From Marinobacterium profundum (GTDB lineage Bacteria; Pseudomonadota; Gammaproteobacteria; Pseudomonadales; Balneatricaceae): a DNA stretch of 43,784 nucleotides. Position numbers and translations under genes: made by a program. The stretch lies in assembly GCF_001528745.1 (NCBI RefSeq), contig NZ_BCNS01000152.1:1-43784 (forward strand), read 5' to 3'. The notes beneath the pieces were generated by a model, which worked only from the letters and a program-made list of their open reading frames with translations, searched no databases and was not told the origin of the DNA. Positions 16,499 to 24,051 of this stretch are shown piece by piece. Numbering within the stretch: position 1 is the stretch's first letter; each line of letters begins with the position of its first letter.

Positions 16499-16664
16499 TG
16501 TTTTTGCTCCTGGTTATTCTTGTCGAAACTTTAAGGCCAGACGATATCCACTTCGGCTGAACGGGCGCGGTGCCCGGGCGTTTCGTTGGCTTAACAGGAT
16601 CCTATCCCTGATATGTATATAATAGAAATCAATAATTAAAATGGATGTATTTGTAATGTAAATG
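16499..16664 (-). promoter_or_regulatory. Conserved creatinase leader, copy B
   Basis: About 166 nt matching the leader of copy A, including the ribosome site, the complementary arms and the AT-rich upstream block. The main difference is a 13-base insertion (CGGTGCCCGGGCG) at about 16568-16580, next to a repeated GGGCG. It falls between the pairing arms, so it would only enlarge the enclosed loop. Confidence 0.6.
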
Positions 16665-16727
16665 ATTGATTCAGACCGACAGCGATGGACAGGCTGCTGA
16701 TATGTATTGACCTGTCATTGTGAACGT

Positions 16728-17171
16728 TCATCTTTCCATTATTTTGTGCCCGGCGGTGAACATTAGGGTTAGAGCAAACGCAGCATGATCAGCGTCCAGA
16801 TCGAGATCTTTACAGATAATGCCACCTTTGGCCCCGGTGGGAACGATCACCGCGGTCTTGACCACCTGAGCCTTAACCAGTCCCAGCACCTCAGTGCGGT
16901 AGTCCTCCATTCGCTCGGACCAGCGCAGCCCGCCACGTGCCACCTTTCCACCACGCAGGTGAATCCCTTCAATCGTGGAACTGAAGACAAAAATCTCATA
17001 GGCTGGAACCGGCTTGGGCATGGCTCTGATACGTGCAGGCTCAAGCTTGAATGCCAAGCCAGGCTCTGATCAGACGCTGTCAATGAAGAAGTTGGTTCTA
17101 ACGACGGCATCAAGCACTTCGATAAAGGCATCCAACGACGCGATCTTCGTCCGGAAAAGCAACACTGTCGA
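16728..17171 (-). pseudogene. Fragment of large NAD-specific glutamate dehydrogenase
   Basis: About 110 readable residues include [20 protein letters not shown] and [20 protein letters not shown], hallmark segments of the roughly 1600-residue NAD-glutamate dehydrogenase (GdhB type). Reading upstream in the same frame, VVRTNFFIDSV continues the family pattern but is cut by a TGA at 17070-17072, and another stop lies at 17172-17174. After GAKGGIICK the sequence departs from the family and ends. Only the central part of the gene is left, so this is a decayed remnant, lying at the right edge of the guanidino island. Confidence 0.85.
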
Positions 17172-17365
17172 TCAGTGACCAGATGTCCTTCCCCCCACAG
17201 GGACAGGCCAATACTCCCTGCGTGTAAGGCTGTGTCGAACGCGCTTCCCCGAAATTAAATAGAACCCATTGTATTCATTATTCTTGTCGAATCTCTTTGG
17301 TACTACTGGTTCGTAGTTTGCTTGTATTAGTGCGATATGTGGGCGAACTGATCGGCACCTTGATG

Positions 17366-17385
17366 GTATTAACCCGGGTTAATAC
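17366..17385. repeat. 20-bp perfect palindrome resembling joined outer arms of the repeat family
   Basis: GTATTAACCCGGGTTAATAC is a perfect palindrome. Its halves TATTAACCCGG and GGGTTAATA are the outer arms of the 23-bp stem at 20543-20595, with the inner TGGACAAATAGG hairpin missing. It may be the footprint of an excised element or a minimal member of the family. Confidence 0.6.
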
Positions 17386-17500
17386 ATGAAGCAGGGATGC
17401 TTCATCATTGGCCGCAGGCCAATGCGAACGCCATCTCTTCGCCCCCAAGAAGGCCAGCAAGTCCATGCACTTGCGCCCATTCTTTTAGGCTAAAGAGTTC

Positions 17501-17551
17501 TGGCGTGACGGACAAATAGGGAGGGAACCTATTTGTCCACCGGGTTAATAG
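17501..17551. repeat. Palindromic repeat element, copy 2
   Basis: Matches positions 1-51 in the same orientation with one change (A for G at the base after the second stem arm). The GGACAAATAGG/CCTATTTGTCC stem and CGGGTTAATAG edge are intact. It marks the boundary between the guanidino island and an AT-richer segment. Confidence 0.85.
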
Positions 17552-17645
17552 TGTATGAATCATAATAACTGCATACTAAATTTATCAGTACCGCACGCTG
17601 AAAATGAACTATTTATTTTGATTAAACCTGTCATATCCTGTCGCT

Positions 17646-18179
17646 TTAGCGGTCAACCTCACTGTCTTTTTCTGATGCTTTATTAACAACATTACTAATT
17701 ATTTGAGGAACAAATCTTTCCGAAAACCCCGCGACAAACGACCAGAAAAGAAATTTCGCAAAATCCTGACCCGTCAATGGATATGTCTTGGTGAACAAGT
17801 CAATCATGAAACCAGAATCGGGAATAGAGTTGGATGGCTCAGGAATATAAAAAGCTGGAAATAAAGTCCCTGACACTATGCCTGACAGGAACAAACAGTA
17901 TAAAACCAGTGAAAAGACACCACCAAAAACGGGAACTAACAGAATTTGAAACCACGATTTTGTGAGTAATTCTAATTCCTCGTCGGAAACAGTTTTAATT
18001 CTTTGTTGAATACTGACAAAACCGCCAACAATGCCGCACAAAAATCCAGCCCATGTCATCATAAATCTTTGGCTGAAAAAATAGCTTAAACCAAAAATTG
18101 CGCCAAACACCATTACGCAGATAAGTGTCATCACTATTAAACGCTTCGTTAATATATGAATATTTACAATTCTATCCAT
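17646..18179 (-). CDS. Hypothetical multi-span membrane protein
   Basis: A 177-residue protein with about four hydrophobic segments (roughly residues 12-33, 38-55, 78-105 and 140-158) and a late WSFVAGFSERFVPQIISN motif. I have seen similar AGFSERFVP endings in uncharacterised bacterial membrane proteins, but no function can be assigned. Codon use is clearly more AT-rich than in the genes on either side of this segment, which suggests separate acquisition. It stands alone on the minus strand with no adjoining co-directional gene close by. Confidence 0.65.
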   Translation of the reverse strand: MDRIVNIHILTKRLIVMTLICVMVFGAIFGLSYFFSQRFMMTWAGFLCGIVGGFVSIQQRIKTVSDEELELLTKSWFQILLVPVFGGVFSLVLYCLFLSGIVSGTLFPAFYIPEPSNSIPDSGFMIDLFTKTYPLTGQDFAKFLFWSFVAGFSERFVPQIISNVVNKASEKDSEVDR

Positions 18180-18393
18180 GTGAACCCTCAGAATATATGA
18201 GTAGCAGCCTCAGAAGCCACTTTCCCTGCGGCCAGTGTTCCGGTAAACATAGGAAATACCATTTTGACCCTAATGAAGTATTAGCACATTTTTAGCCCTG
18301 TGCCAGGATACTGGCCTGTAGCGCTATTCATCCGCCCCCATGATATAAAAATGGCCATAATCCACCTACCACTATTGCAGTGAAGAAATCCCG

Positions 18394-18438
18394 CAGTAGG
18401 TTGAGTATTGTCGGAAAACCTCCTAGGAGGCTTTCCGA
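18394..18438. repeat. 33-nt direct repeat copy 1 merging into a 28-nt palindrome
   Basis: The repeat unit begins CAGTAGGTTGAGTATTGTCG and ends CCTCCTAG at 18426. Positions 18411-18438 form a 28-nt inverted repeat with only one mismatched pair, centred on CCTCCTAGGAGG. Confidence 0.75.
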
Positions 18439-18556
18439 GAATGCTGGCCGTAGCGAGAGCCGACTGATTTGAGCGGGTTTTTGCGGTGTTTTAAGGCGAA
18501 TAGTGGTTCTATTTAACGCAAAACAGCACAAAAAACAGCCAAACTCAGGTGGCTCG

Positions 18557-18589
18557 CAGTCGGTTGAGTATTGTCGGACAGCCTCCTAG
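18557..18589. repeat. 33-nt direct repeat copy 2
   Basis: Begins CAGTCGGTTGAGTATTGTCG and ends CCTCCTAG, with three differences from copy 1 over 33 positions. It lies 163 bp further on in the same orientation but lacks the second palindrome arm. Confidence 0.75.
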
Positions 18590-18766
18590 ACCTTCAGCTG
18601 AATGAAACGCGTCCGTAGTATCATTCCCGCGTGCAATGGAGGTAGATGCCGACTGATGGATGGCGTAGCCTCAAAGTAAAGAGGCTCGGCTCCATCCTCT
18701 TGTAGACAGCCGTTGTCACCTTACAAGGAAAGGAGCTAAAAGAGCGACGAAACTAAGGCTAAAAAC

Positions 18767-19438
18767 CTAAGAAAGCTTTCCTCTTTTTATTGAAAACCAA
18801 ATTCCGGCAAGCCCCAATCCAAATAAAGCGATACTTCCAGGTTCTGGAATAGACTGCACCGGTGGGATAAATGCAGCTGAAAAATTTAATGCTTCAACTG
18901 CATCCAGGTCATACCCTGCAGGATGAAATAGTACACTTGACAATGGATCCGCAGTAATCCTAAAAAAACTTGCACTACTAATTCCAGCGCCCGAGATATC
19001 CACATCTGTTATACAAGGCAATCCGGGAGAGCACGTAGTAATTAGATCTCCGGTAAAGGTTCCAACGCTAAAGAACGTTAATCCATCAAGGCTAATATCT
19101 AGCATAAAACCTTCGGATAGACCAAAAGAGTCGTAAAACCTAAGATCTGCGCCTGCTCCATCGATTATTGAACCTGTGCTAAAGGACATAACAATTTCGC
19201 CAATTGATGATGTATCATACCCTAGCGCCAATACAGCCCCATCTAGTTCTGAAACAGCTAAAGCATCGAAAACACCATAGCCTGACGCACCTGTATAATT
19301 ACCACCAGATCCATCAACAACAGCGAAGTCTGCTCCCCCAGTGAAGCTATTTACAGTATCGGCATAGATTGGAATAGCTTGCACATGACTACTTATCGAA
19401 AGAACAAAAACAAAACAAGAAATAAATAGTTTGATCAT
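18767..19438 (-). CDS. PEP-CTERM sorting domain protein
   Basis: A 223-residue secreted protein. It has an N-terminal signal peptide (KLFISCFVFVLSISSHVQA) and a Gly/Ser/Asp-rich beta-type body of about 170 residues. The C-terminal sorting tail has the order PEP motif (SIPEPGSIALFGLG), hydrophobic helix and basic end (KRGK). Such proteins are processed by exosortase, usually in exopolysaccharide-producing bacteria. No exosortase is in this window. The gene is AT-richer than the surrounding chromosome. The body has no recognised enzymatic domain; a role in the extracellular matrix is the family expectation. Confidence 0.88.
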   Translation of the reverse strand: MIKLFISCFVFVLSISSHVQAIPIYADTVNSFTGGADFAVVDGSGGNYTGASGYGVFDALAVSELDGAVLALGYDTSSIGEIVMSFSTGSIIDGAGADLRFYDSFGLSEGFMLDISLDGLTFFSVGTFTGDLITTCSPGLPCITDVDISGAGISSASFFRITADPLSSVLFHPAGYDLDAVEALNFSAAFIPPVQSIPEPGSIALFGLGLAGIWFSIKRGKLS

Positions 19439-19725
19439 ATCACCACCAAAAAAGAAAAAACCAAGCCAAACCTTTTATTAAGCAAAATATATGCCAAAAT
19501 GCAACCCATTGTATTTAAATGACATTTTTTTGACAACGGCTATATAGTTAAAAAACTGTAAAAATAACTGACAAGTTTATTAGGAAACACTCTACTCTCA
19601 ATGTTGAGCTAACTCTCATCTAAAGTTGTAAATATAAAGGTATCCTATCACTCATACGGCGCTGGAAAGCCCGAGCGCATACGACGAAAGGTACATTCTT
19701 TAGCGCGTTTCACTTGGTAGATCTG

Positions 19726-20331
19726 CTAGGATTTCTGGTCACAAAATCCCCCATAGGGTGTACTTTTGGTAATGGCTTCGGCGCTGGGGCTAAATGAGCG
19801 CAATTGTGTAGATTGTGCTACCGCTGCTTCGCTTTTTTTGATGTCGCCAATCTGTTTCAATGCATCCCCATATTCATCCAGAATATCTGCATATCCAATT
19901 GGATCTTTGGACACTATTTCTTTCGATGTTGCCAAGATACCTGACTGATAATAACCCACGGCGTCTTCAAATAGTTTTTGATGAAAATGCAAACGAGCTA
20001 GTTCAAAGTAATCCATAAGGATTGGGCCATTATTTACCTTATCTAATTTCAGGGATAACTCTAAACCTTTCTTTGCTTCTGTATAATCACATATAGCTCC
20101 AGAGGTACGGCCATATTCGTACCATAAACTTGCTATTGCTCGTGGAGCAGCGCCGCCCAGCTCAGCGTTAATCGCGGCTCTGCCGCAGGCCTTTCGAGCT
20201 TTCCACCACTCACCCTGATGCTGGAAGCTCGAACACCCCTGGGCATAGTTTTGAGCAGTATGCAGGTTTACCGGATTTGCACAGGACACTATAAATATGT
20301 TCAAAAATATAATTAAATTCAATTTCTTCAT
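19726..20331 (-). CDS. TPR-containing putative lipoprotein
   Basis: A 201-residue protein with a lipoprotein signal peptide, IFLNIFIVSCAN, cysteine at residue 17. Helical repeats of tetratricopeptide character follow between about residues 60 and 180 (YTEAKKGLELSLKLDK, FEDAVGYYQSGILATSKE, YADILDEYGDALKQIGDIKK). Such proteins usually act as protein-interaction scaffolds at the outer membrane. Composition is AT-rich like the two preceding genes. It is 287 bp from the PEP-CTERM gene on the same strand. No specific function can be given. Confidence 0.75.
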   Translation of the reverse strand: MKKLNLIIFLNIFIVSCANPVNLHTAQNYAQGCSSFQHQGEWWKARKACGRAAINAELGGAAPRAIASLWYEYGRTSGAICDYTEAKKGLELSLKLDKVNNGPILMDYFELARLHFHQKLFEDAVGYYQSGILATSKEIVSKDPIGYADILDEYGDALKQIGDIKKSEAAVAQSTQLRSFSPSAEAITKSTPYGGFCDQKS

Positions 20332-20651
20332 GGAGGTCTTACCATATTTGTCTTGTTATTTCTGCGGATTATCCGTCTTTCTAAGTCAATCTCAAATGAC
20401 CCTGCGAAATATAATCGTTCTAAGTCTCCTTACCTAAATTAAAAAATCAGGACTAATAAATTACATAGTGAACAAAAAATCTGCCATACAGATCCAGCCA
20501 ATAACAATCCAAAACCGAGCCATAGAAGGCGACGTCTGTACTTATTAACCCGGTGGACAAATAGGGACGGAACCTATTTGTCCACCGGGTTAATAGCCCC
20601 GTTCACCGTCCAGCCGCTGGCCCAGATATAACTCCCAGACAAAGCTTCCTT
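20332..20651. other. 320-bp intergenic region holding palindromic repeat copy 3
   Basis: AT-rich upstream of the TPR lipoprotein gene, then the repeat at 20543-20596, then a GC-rich stretch leading to the multicopper oxidase stop. The composition switch coincides with the repeat. No gene seen. Confidence 0.6.
20543..20595. repeat. Palindromic repeat element, copy 3 (full 23-bp stem)
   Basis: The arms TATTAACCCGG+TGGACAAATAGG (20543-20565) and their exact complement (20573-20595) form a perfect 23-bp stem with a 7-nt loop. This is the most complete member of the family and shows that the TTAACCCGG edges of the other copies belong to the same stem. It closes the AT-rich segment, 57 bp past the multicopper oxidase stop. 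Confidence 0.88.
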
Positions 20652-22814
20652 TTAATGATGTCCCATCTCAGACACCCCACCCTTGCCGTCGGGCAGCGCT
20701 ACAATCACATTCTGCATCATGCCTTCATCTTCGTGATCCAGAATATGACAATGCAGCACGAACTCGCCGATATAACGCTCATAACGGGTGCGGGTCTTGA
20801 TCACCACTCCCTGCTCGACAAAGAGCGTATCTCGCCAGCGGCCTGTCATGCCGTAGTACTGACTCGTTGGATCGGCGGTCAAATCCTGCCAGCTGGCCGG
20901 GTCCGTGCAATTTTCGCTGAGACACTTTTGCACCGACACCACCTGGAAGGGGTTAACGTGTATATGAAAGGGATGGCCCGCCAGAAAGGAGCTGAGGGTC
21001 CATTCATCAATGCCACCGAGCTTGAGCACCCGATTTACCTTGGAGGGCGAATAGGCGCTGGCATCCTTCAAGCTGTATTTTCCGGTCGAGACGCTGTAAT
21101 CGAGGCTGCCAATCTCGTAGCTATTCGGAGTCGGAGCCTGTTGTATATCGATGTTAAAGCCCAGGGTTTGGGCACCGGTGACCTCGGATGGCGTAATCGT
21201 CGGGTGATCAACGAAGGCACTGAGTTTCAGCTGATTTTCAAGATCCTTTACGATACTGCCGCGTACATCTGCCGGCATGAACTTCAGGGCCGACGCCACA
21301 AGCCAGTCTTGTACCCAGTTGCGCAAGGCGTCACTCAGGTTGGGGTCCATCAGGCCTGCCAACTGCTGCACCCTGCTTTGAGCCTCTGCCAGCGGCGGCA
21401 ATACCTCGACATAGCCCAGCAGTTCACGACCGTGAGCCTGGCTGTTAACGGTCTGGTTCGCATCCAGGCTGCTGTCTATCACGCAGTAGGTGCCGGCGGA
21501 AGGAAAGGTCATCAGCAGATCTTCCCGATAACCGGGCTGCAGTATGGTCTGTTCCTGGCTGGCGATCTGCGCCCGGGTCAGGCCATCCGAGGCCACCGAA
21601 AACTGCGGGATGGGAGCGCCTTCGCATTGCAGGTCTACCTGCTCGGTGCGGGCCTCAAGGGAGGCCGGCTTATAACCGGCTTCGATGCCAGAAACACGGG
21701 CTTTGCGAAACTGCAGGTTGATGGTATCCCGCACACCGGCATGCACCAGCCGCCAGCGCTCAAGATCGCCGGCTCGTACCTGGGTAAAGGTCGGCATTAC
21801 GACCCCATTGATACTGGTATAGCGACCGGAGGTGTTCCAGGCGCTAATGCCGTTGCTGACACCGAACTGATCGTAAGACTCGATCTGGCCAACTCTTTCG
21901 CTTTCTTCAGGGCTTTTCTCATTGCAGATCCAGTTGCCATTACTGTCTGTAAGAATCGGGCCCAGCTGGCCGGGCGCTGCACCCGGTTGCCGGCAGGCGT
22001 AGCCGATCTGCTGGAAAACCAGAATACGTTCCTTAATCGGCTGAGGGTTGTCCGGCGTCACCTGTTGCAACAGGGTATCCAGATCCCCTGAGCGAAGCTG
22101 GTCGCCGACCTGCTGCGGGTGACGGGTGCCGCGAATAACCAGGGGCCCCGCCATGCCGCTCGACACCTGCAACGCGGTGGAACCGTGCAAGTGCGGGTGA
22201 TACCAGAAGGTGCCGGCCGGATGGTCTATCGGGATGTTGTATTCGTACTGGAAGCTCACATCCGGCTTGATTCTCAGCAGCACATTGTCGCTGTTGCCTG
22301 AAGGGCTGATCCACAAGCCATGGGTGTGCATGTTGGTGGTATTGAAACAGTTGCCGCCGTTACTGTGCTCGCTACCGTCGGGACAGGAGGGATCCTCGGC
22401 GGGCAGCTTGTTGTTCAAGGTCAGGCGGAAGGTTTCCCCCGGGTAGAGCTCCACCACCGGCCCTATATAAGGCACCACCTTGCTGGTCACGCTGCCGGTC
22501 AGGGCCCTGAGCCGGGTTGCGTCCATTTGCTGGGTGGAGGGGTTGTACAGACTGCCGTTGACGTATTCCAGGGTCAGATCATAGAAGACTTCAGTGCCGG
22601 GTCCCCGCTTTTGCGCACTCGCAAGCAGGGCCACGGCCGGCGCCGTCTCAGGCGGCGTTACCACCCCGCTCTGAACCTGCAGCATGGCATGGGGTAACTG
22701 TGGCAGTTCCCGGATATCGGCGGCCTGCGAGGGCGAAGACACCAGCAAGACGCTGACAAGCAATGATAGAGGCAGCCCTCTGGACGGGCGTTTTGCCGAG
22801 ATCGACCAGTTCAT
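20652..22814 (-). CDS. Secreted multicopper oxidase
   Basis: A 720-residue exported enzyme with a signal peptide (hydrophobic LPLSLLVSVLLVSS, cleavage likely after SQA near residue 31). All four copper motifs are present: HTH at 163-165, HPHLH at 206-210, HPFHIH near 614 and HCHILDHEDEGMM near 688. The last supplies the type-1 Cys, His and Met ligands. It couples substrate oxidation to reduction of oxygen to water in the periplasm. I chose 22814 because GGGAAGG precedes it. It is longer than typical laccases owing to inserts between motifs. It follows the LodB-like gene by 124 bp on the same strand; substrate unknown. Confidence 0.9.
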   Translation of the reverse strand: MNWSISAKRPSRGLPLSLLVSVLLVSSPSQAADIRELPQLPHAMLQVQSGVVTPPETAPAVALLASAQKRGPGTEVFYDLTLEYVNGSLYNPSTQQMDATRLRALTGSVTSKVVPYIGPVVELYPGETFRLTLNNKLPAEDPSCPDGSEHSNGGNCFNTTNMHTHGLWISPSGNSDNVLLRIKPDVSFQYEYNIPIDHPAGTFWYHPHLHGSTALQVSSGMAGPLVIRGTRHPQQVGDQLRSGDLDTLLQQVTPDNPQPIKERILVFQQIGYACRQPGAAPGQLGPILTDSNGNWICNEKSPEESERVGQIESYDQFGVSNGISAWNTSGRYTSINGVVMPTFTQVRAGDLERWRLVHAGVRDTINLQFRKARVSGIEAGYKPASLEARTEQVDLQCEGAPIPQFSVASDGLTRAQIASQEQTILQPGYREDLLMTFPSAGTYCVIDSSLDANQTVNSQAHGRELLGYVEVLPPLAEAQSRVQQLAGLMDPNLSDALRNWVQDWLVASALKFMPADVRGSIVKDLENQLKLSAFVDHPTITPSEVTGAQTLGFNIDIQQAPTPNSYEIGSLDYSVSTGKYSLKDASAYSPSKVNRVLKLGGIDEWTLSSFLAGHPFHIHVNPFQVVSVQKCLSENCTDPASWQDLTADPTSQYYGMTGRWRDTLFVEQGVVIKTRTRYERYIGEFVLHCHILDHEDEGMMQNVIVALPDGKGGVSEMGHH

Positions 22815-22938
22815 AACGATACCTTCCCTGTAGTGGTCTGGGAGTTGTGATTTTCTCATCGTGGTTTGTTTAATTTGATCTGTTGATGCACCTGCACCTT
22901 CTGTAGCAGTGGCCACAGATTTCCGGAGTGTCTAACCT

Positions 22939-24051
22939 TCAGCTCACAAGAGCCTGGGTTGCCGCGGCCTGAAAGCCCTGTCGGCGCTGCCAGAACGGAT
23001 AACGGCCAAAGCGTGCAGGCCCCTGATAGGTGCCCCGCCAGTGAAAAAGGTACTGAGCCGCCACCGTCTGCATTTCCCGCCGGTGGCGATCCAGGGCATC
23101 GGTTGACCCCGCGATTATGGCATTGGCCGCGCTGGCGGCCGACGCCAGGGAGTGAAATAGACCCTGGGAGGAAATGGGATCGAAACTAAAGAGCGCATCG
23201 CCGACCGCCAAAAAGCCATCGCCGACAGACTCCAGCGCTGTGACATTTAACATGGCGGTACCGGCTGGGCGACATTGCATCCGTGCGGGTGCCAGGCCCT
23301 GCAATGCCTCGGCCAGCAGCGGGTGCTGTCGGGCAAGAGCAAGGAAATCAGCTCCGCGTTTAAGCTGGCGCCACAGCGGGTTATCGCTATCCAGATGGTA
23401 GGCCAGCACTCTTTTATCCCCTGGCAGCGGCACCGTGTACCACCAGCCCTGCTCGTCCGCCTGAATGCGCATGCTGCAGTCCGGATCATCGGGGTGACTG
23501 TCAAGAAAGCTGTACAGGCACAGCAGCGGATCCTCGGTAGATTGGTGCAGCCCCAGCTGGCGGGCAATACCGCTGGCGCGACCGGTGGCATCCACCACCA
23601 CGGGCGCGCCGTACTGAACGTCGCCGGTACCCAGCTGCCAGCTGCCCTGCTGACGCTCGATACGAATATGGCGGCATCCATCCACCAGCGAAGCACCGGA
23701 CTCCAGCGTTCGCTGGCGCAACATTGCCTCAAAGCCTCGCCGGTCAAGGTGCCAGCCAGGACCGTTAGGGTCCAGAATGGCATCCTTCCAAACCGGCGTT
23801 TCCCTATCCCAGACGGCAATGGCAGGCCCGCGTTCACGATGGCCGCCGCGATGAAACTGCTCCAGCACGCCCAGCTTGTGCAACAGCGGTGCTGCGGCAC
23901 CGGGCAGAGATTCACCAATACGGGGGCCAATGCCCTGGCTGGCCCTGCGTTCCAGTAGCAGTACCCGGCGGTTCGGCGCCAGCAGGGTTGCCAGCGCAAG
24001 GCCCGCCGGTCCTGCCCCACAGACGATCACATCAAAGGTTTGCCGGACCAT
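22939..24051 (-). CDS. LodB/GoxB-like FAD-dependent maturation protein
   Basis: A 370-residue flavoprotein with an N-terminal dinucleotide-binding motif (GAGPAGLALATLLA, residues 11-24), a GR motif near 40 and a second FAD motif near 280 (AVGDALFSFDPISSQGL). This is the fold of flavin halogenases and of LodB/GoxB. Its ATG overlaps the TGA of the LodA-like gene by one base (TGATG), a firm sign of coupled expression. LodB-type proteins are needed to build the cysteine tryptophylquinone cofactor of the partner oxidase. Taken alone it could be called a tryptophan-halogenase-like protein; the neighbour decides the role. Confidence 0.88.
   Translation of the reverse strand: MVRQTFDVIVCGAGPAGLALATLLAPNRRVLLLERRASQGIGPRIGESLPGAAAPLLHKLGVLEQFHRGGHRERGPAIAVWDRETPVWKDAILDPNGPGWHLDRRGFEAMLRQRTLESGASLVDGCRHIRIERQQGSWQLGTGDVQYGAPVVVDATGRASGIARQLGLHQSTEDPLLCLYSFLDSHPDDPDCSMRIQADEQGWWYTVPLPGDKRVLAYHLDSDNPLWRQLKRGADFLALARQHPLLAEALQGLAPARMQCRPAGTAMLNVTALESVGDGFLAVGDALFSFDPISSQGLFHSLASAASAANAIIAGSTDALDRHRREMQTVAAQYLFHWRGTYQGPARFGRYPFWQRRQGFQAAATQALVS

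Larger units (their letters stand above)
17172..17645. other. 474-bp non-coding edge of the guanidino island
   Basis: No recognisable gene. It contains the 20-bp palindrome at 17366-17385 and the palindromic repeat at 17501-17551. A 62-codon open frame on the minus strand (17278-17466) has no recognisable family and weak codon character. GC content drops sharply after 17551. Confidence 0.6.
18180..18766. other. 587-bp non-coding region rich in repeats
   Basis: No supported gene. Two 33-nt direct repeats (18394-18426 and 18557-18589) flank a long imperfect inverted repeat whose arms read GCGGGTTTTTGCGGTGTTTT and, reversed, GGCTGTTTTTTGTGCTG, around AATAG-TGGTT-CTATT. CCGACTG occurs again near 18458 and 18648. 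The arrangement resembles a mosaic of small non-autonomous elements. Confidence 0.6.

Noticed and set aside
17278-17466. 62-codon frame on the minus strand between the repeats
   Set aside because: No recognisable family, poor coding character, and it lies in repeat-flanked decayed sequence.
18328-18531. 67-codon frame on the minus strand
   Set aside because: It consists largely of the palindromic and direct repeat sequences described there.
18394-18589. Possible CRISPR array
   Set aside because: Only two repeat copies, 163 bp apart, with structured sequence between them and no cas genes.
20596-20650. Short in-frame stretch reading WELYLGQRLDGERGY then stop, out of frame with the multicopper oxidase
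   Set aside because: It could be a remnant of an older gene end, but it is too short to support and the oxidase already has a family-typical C-terminus.
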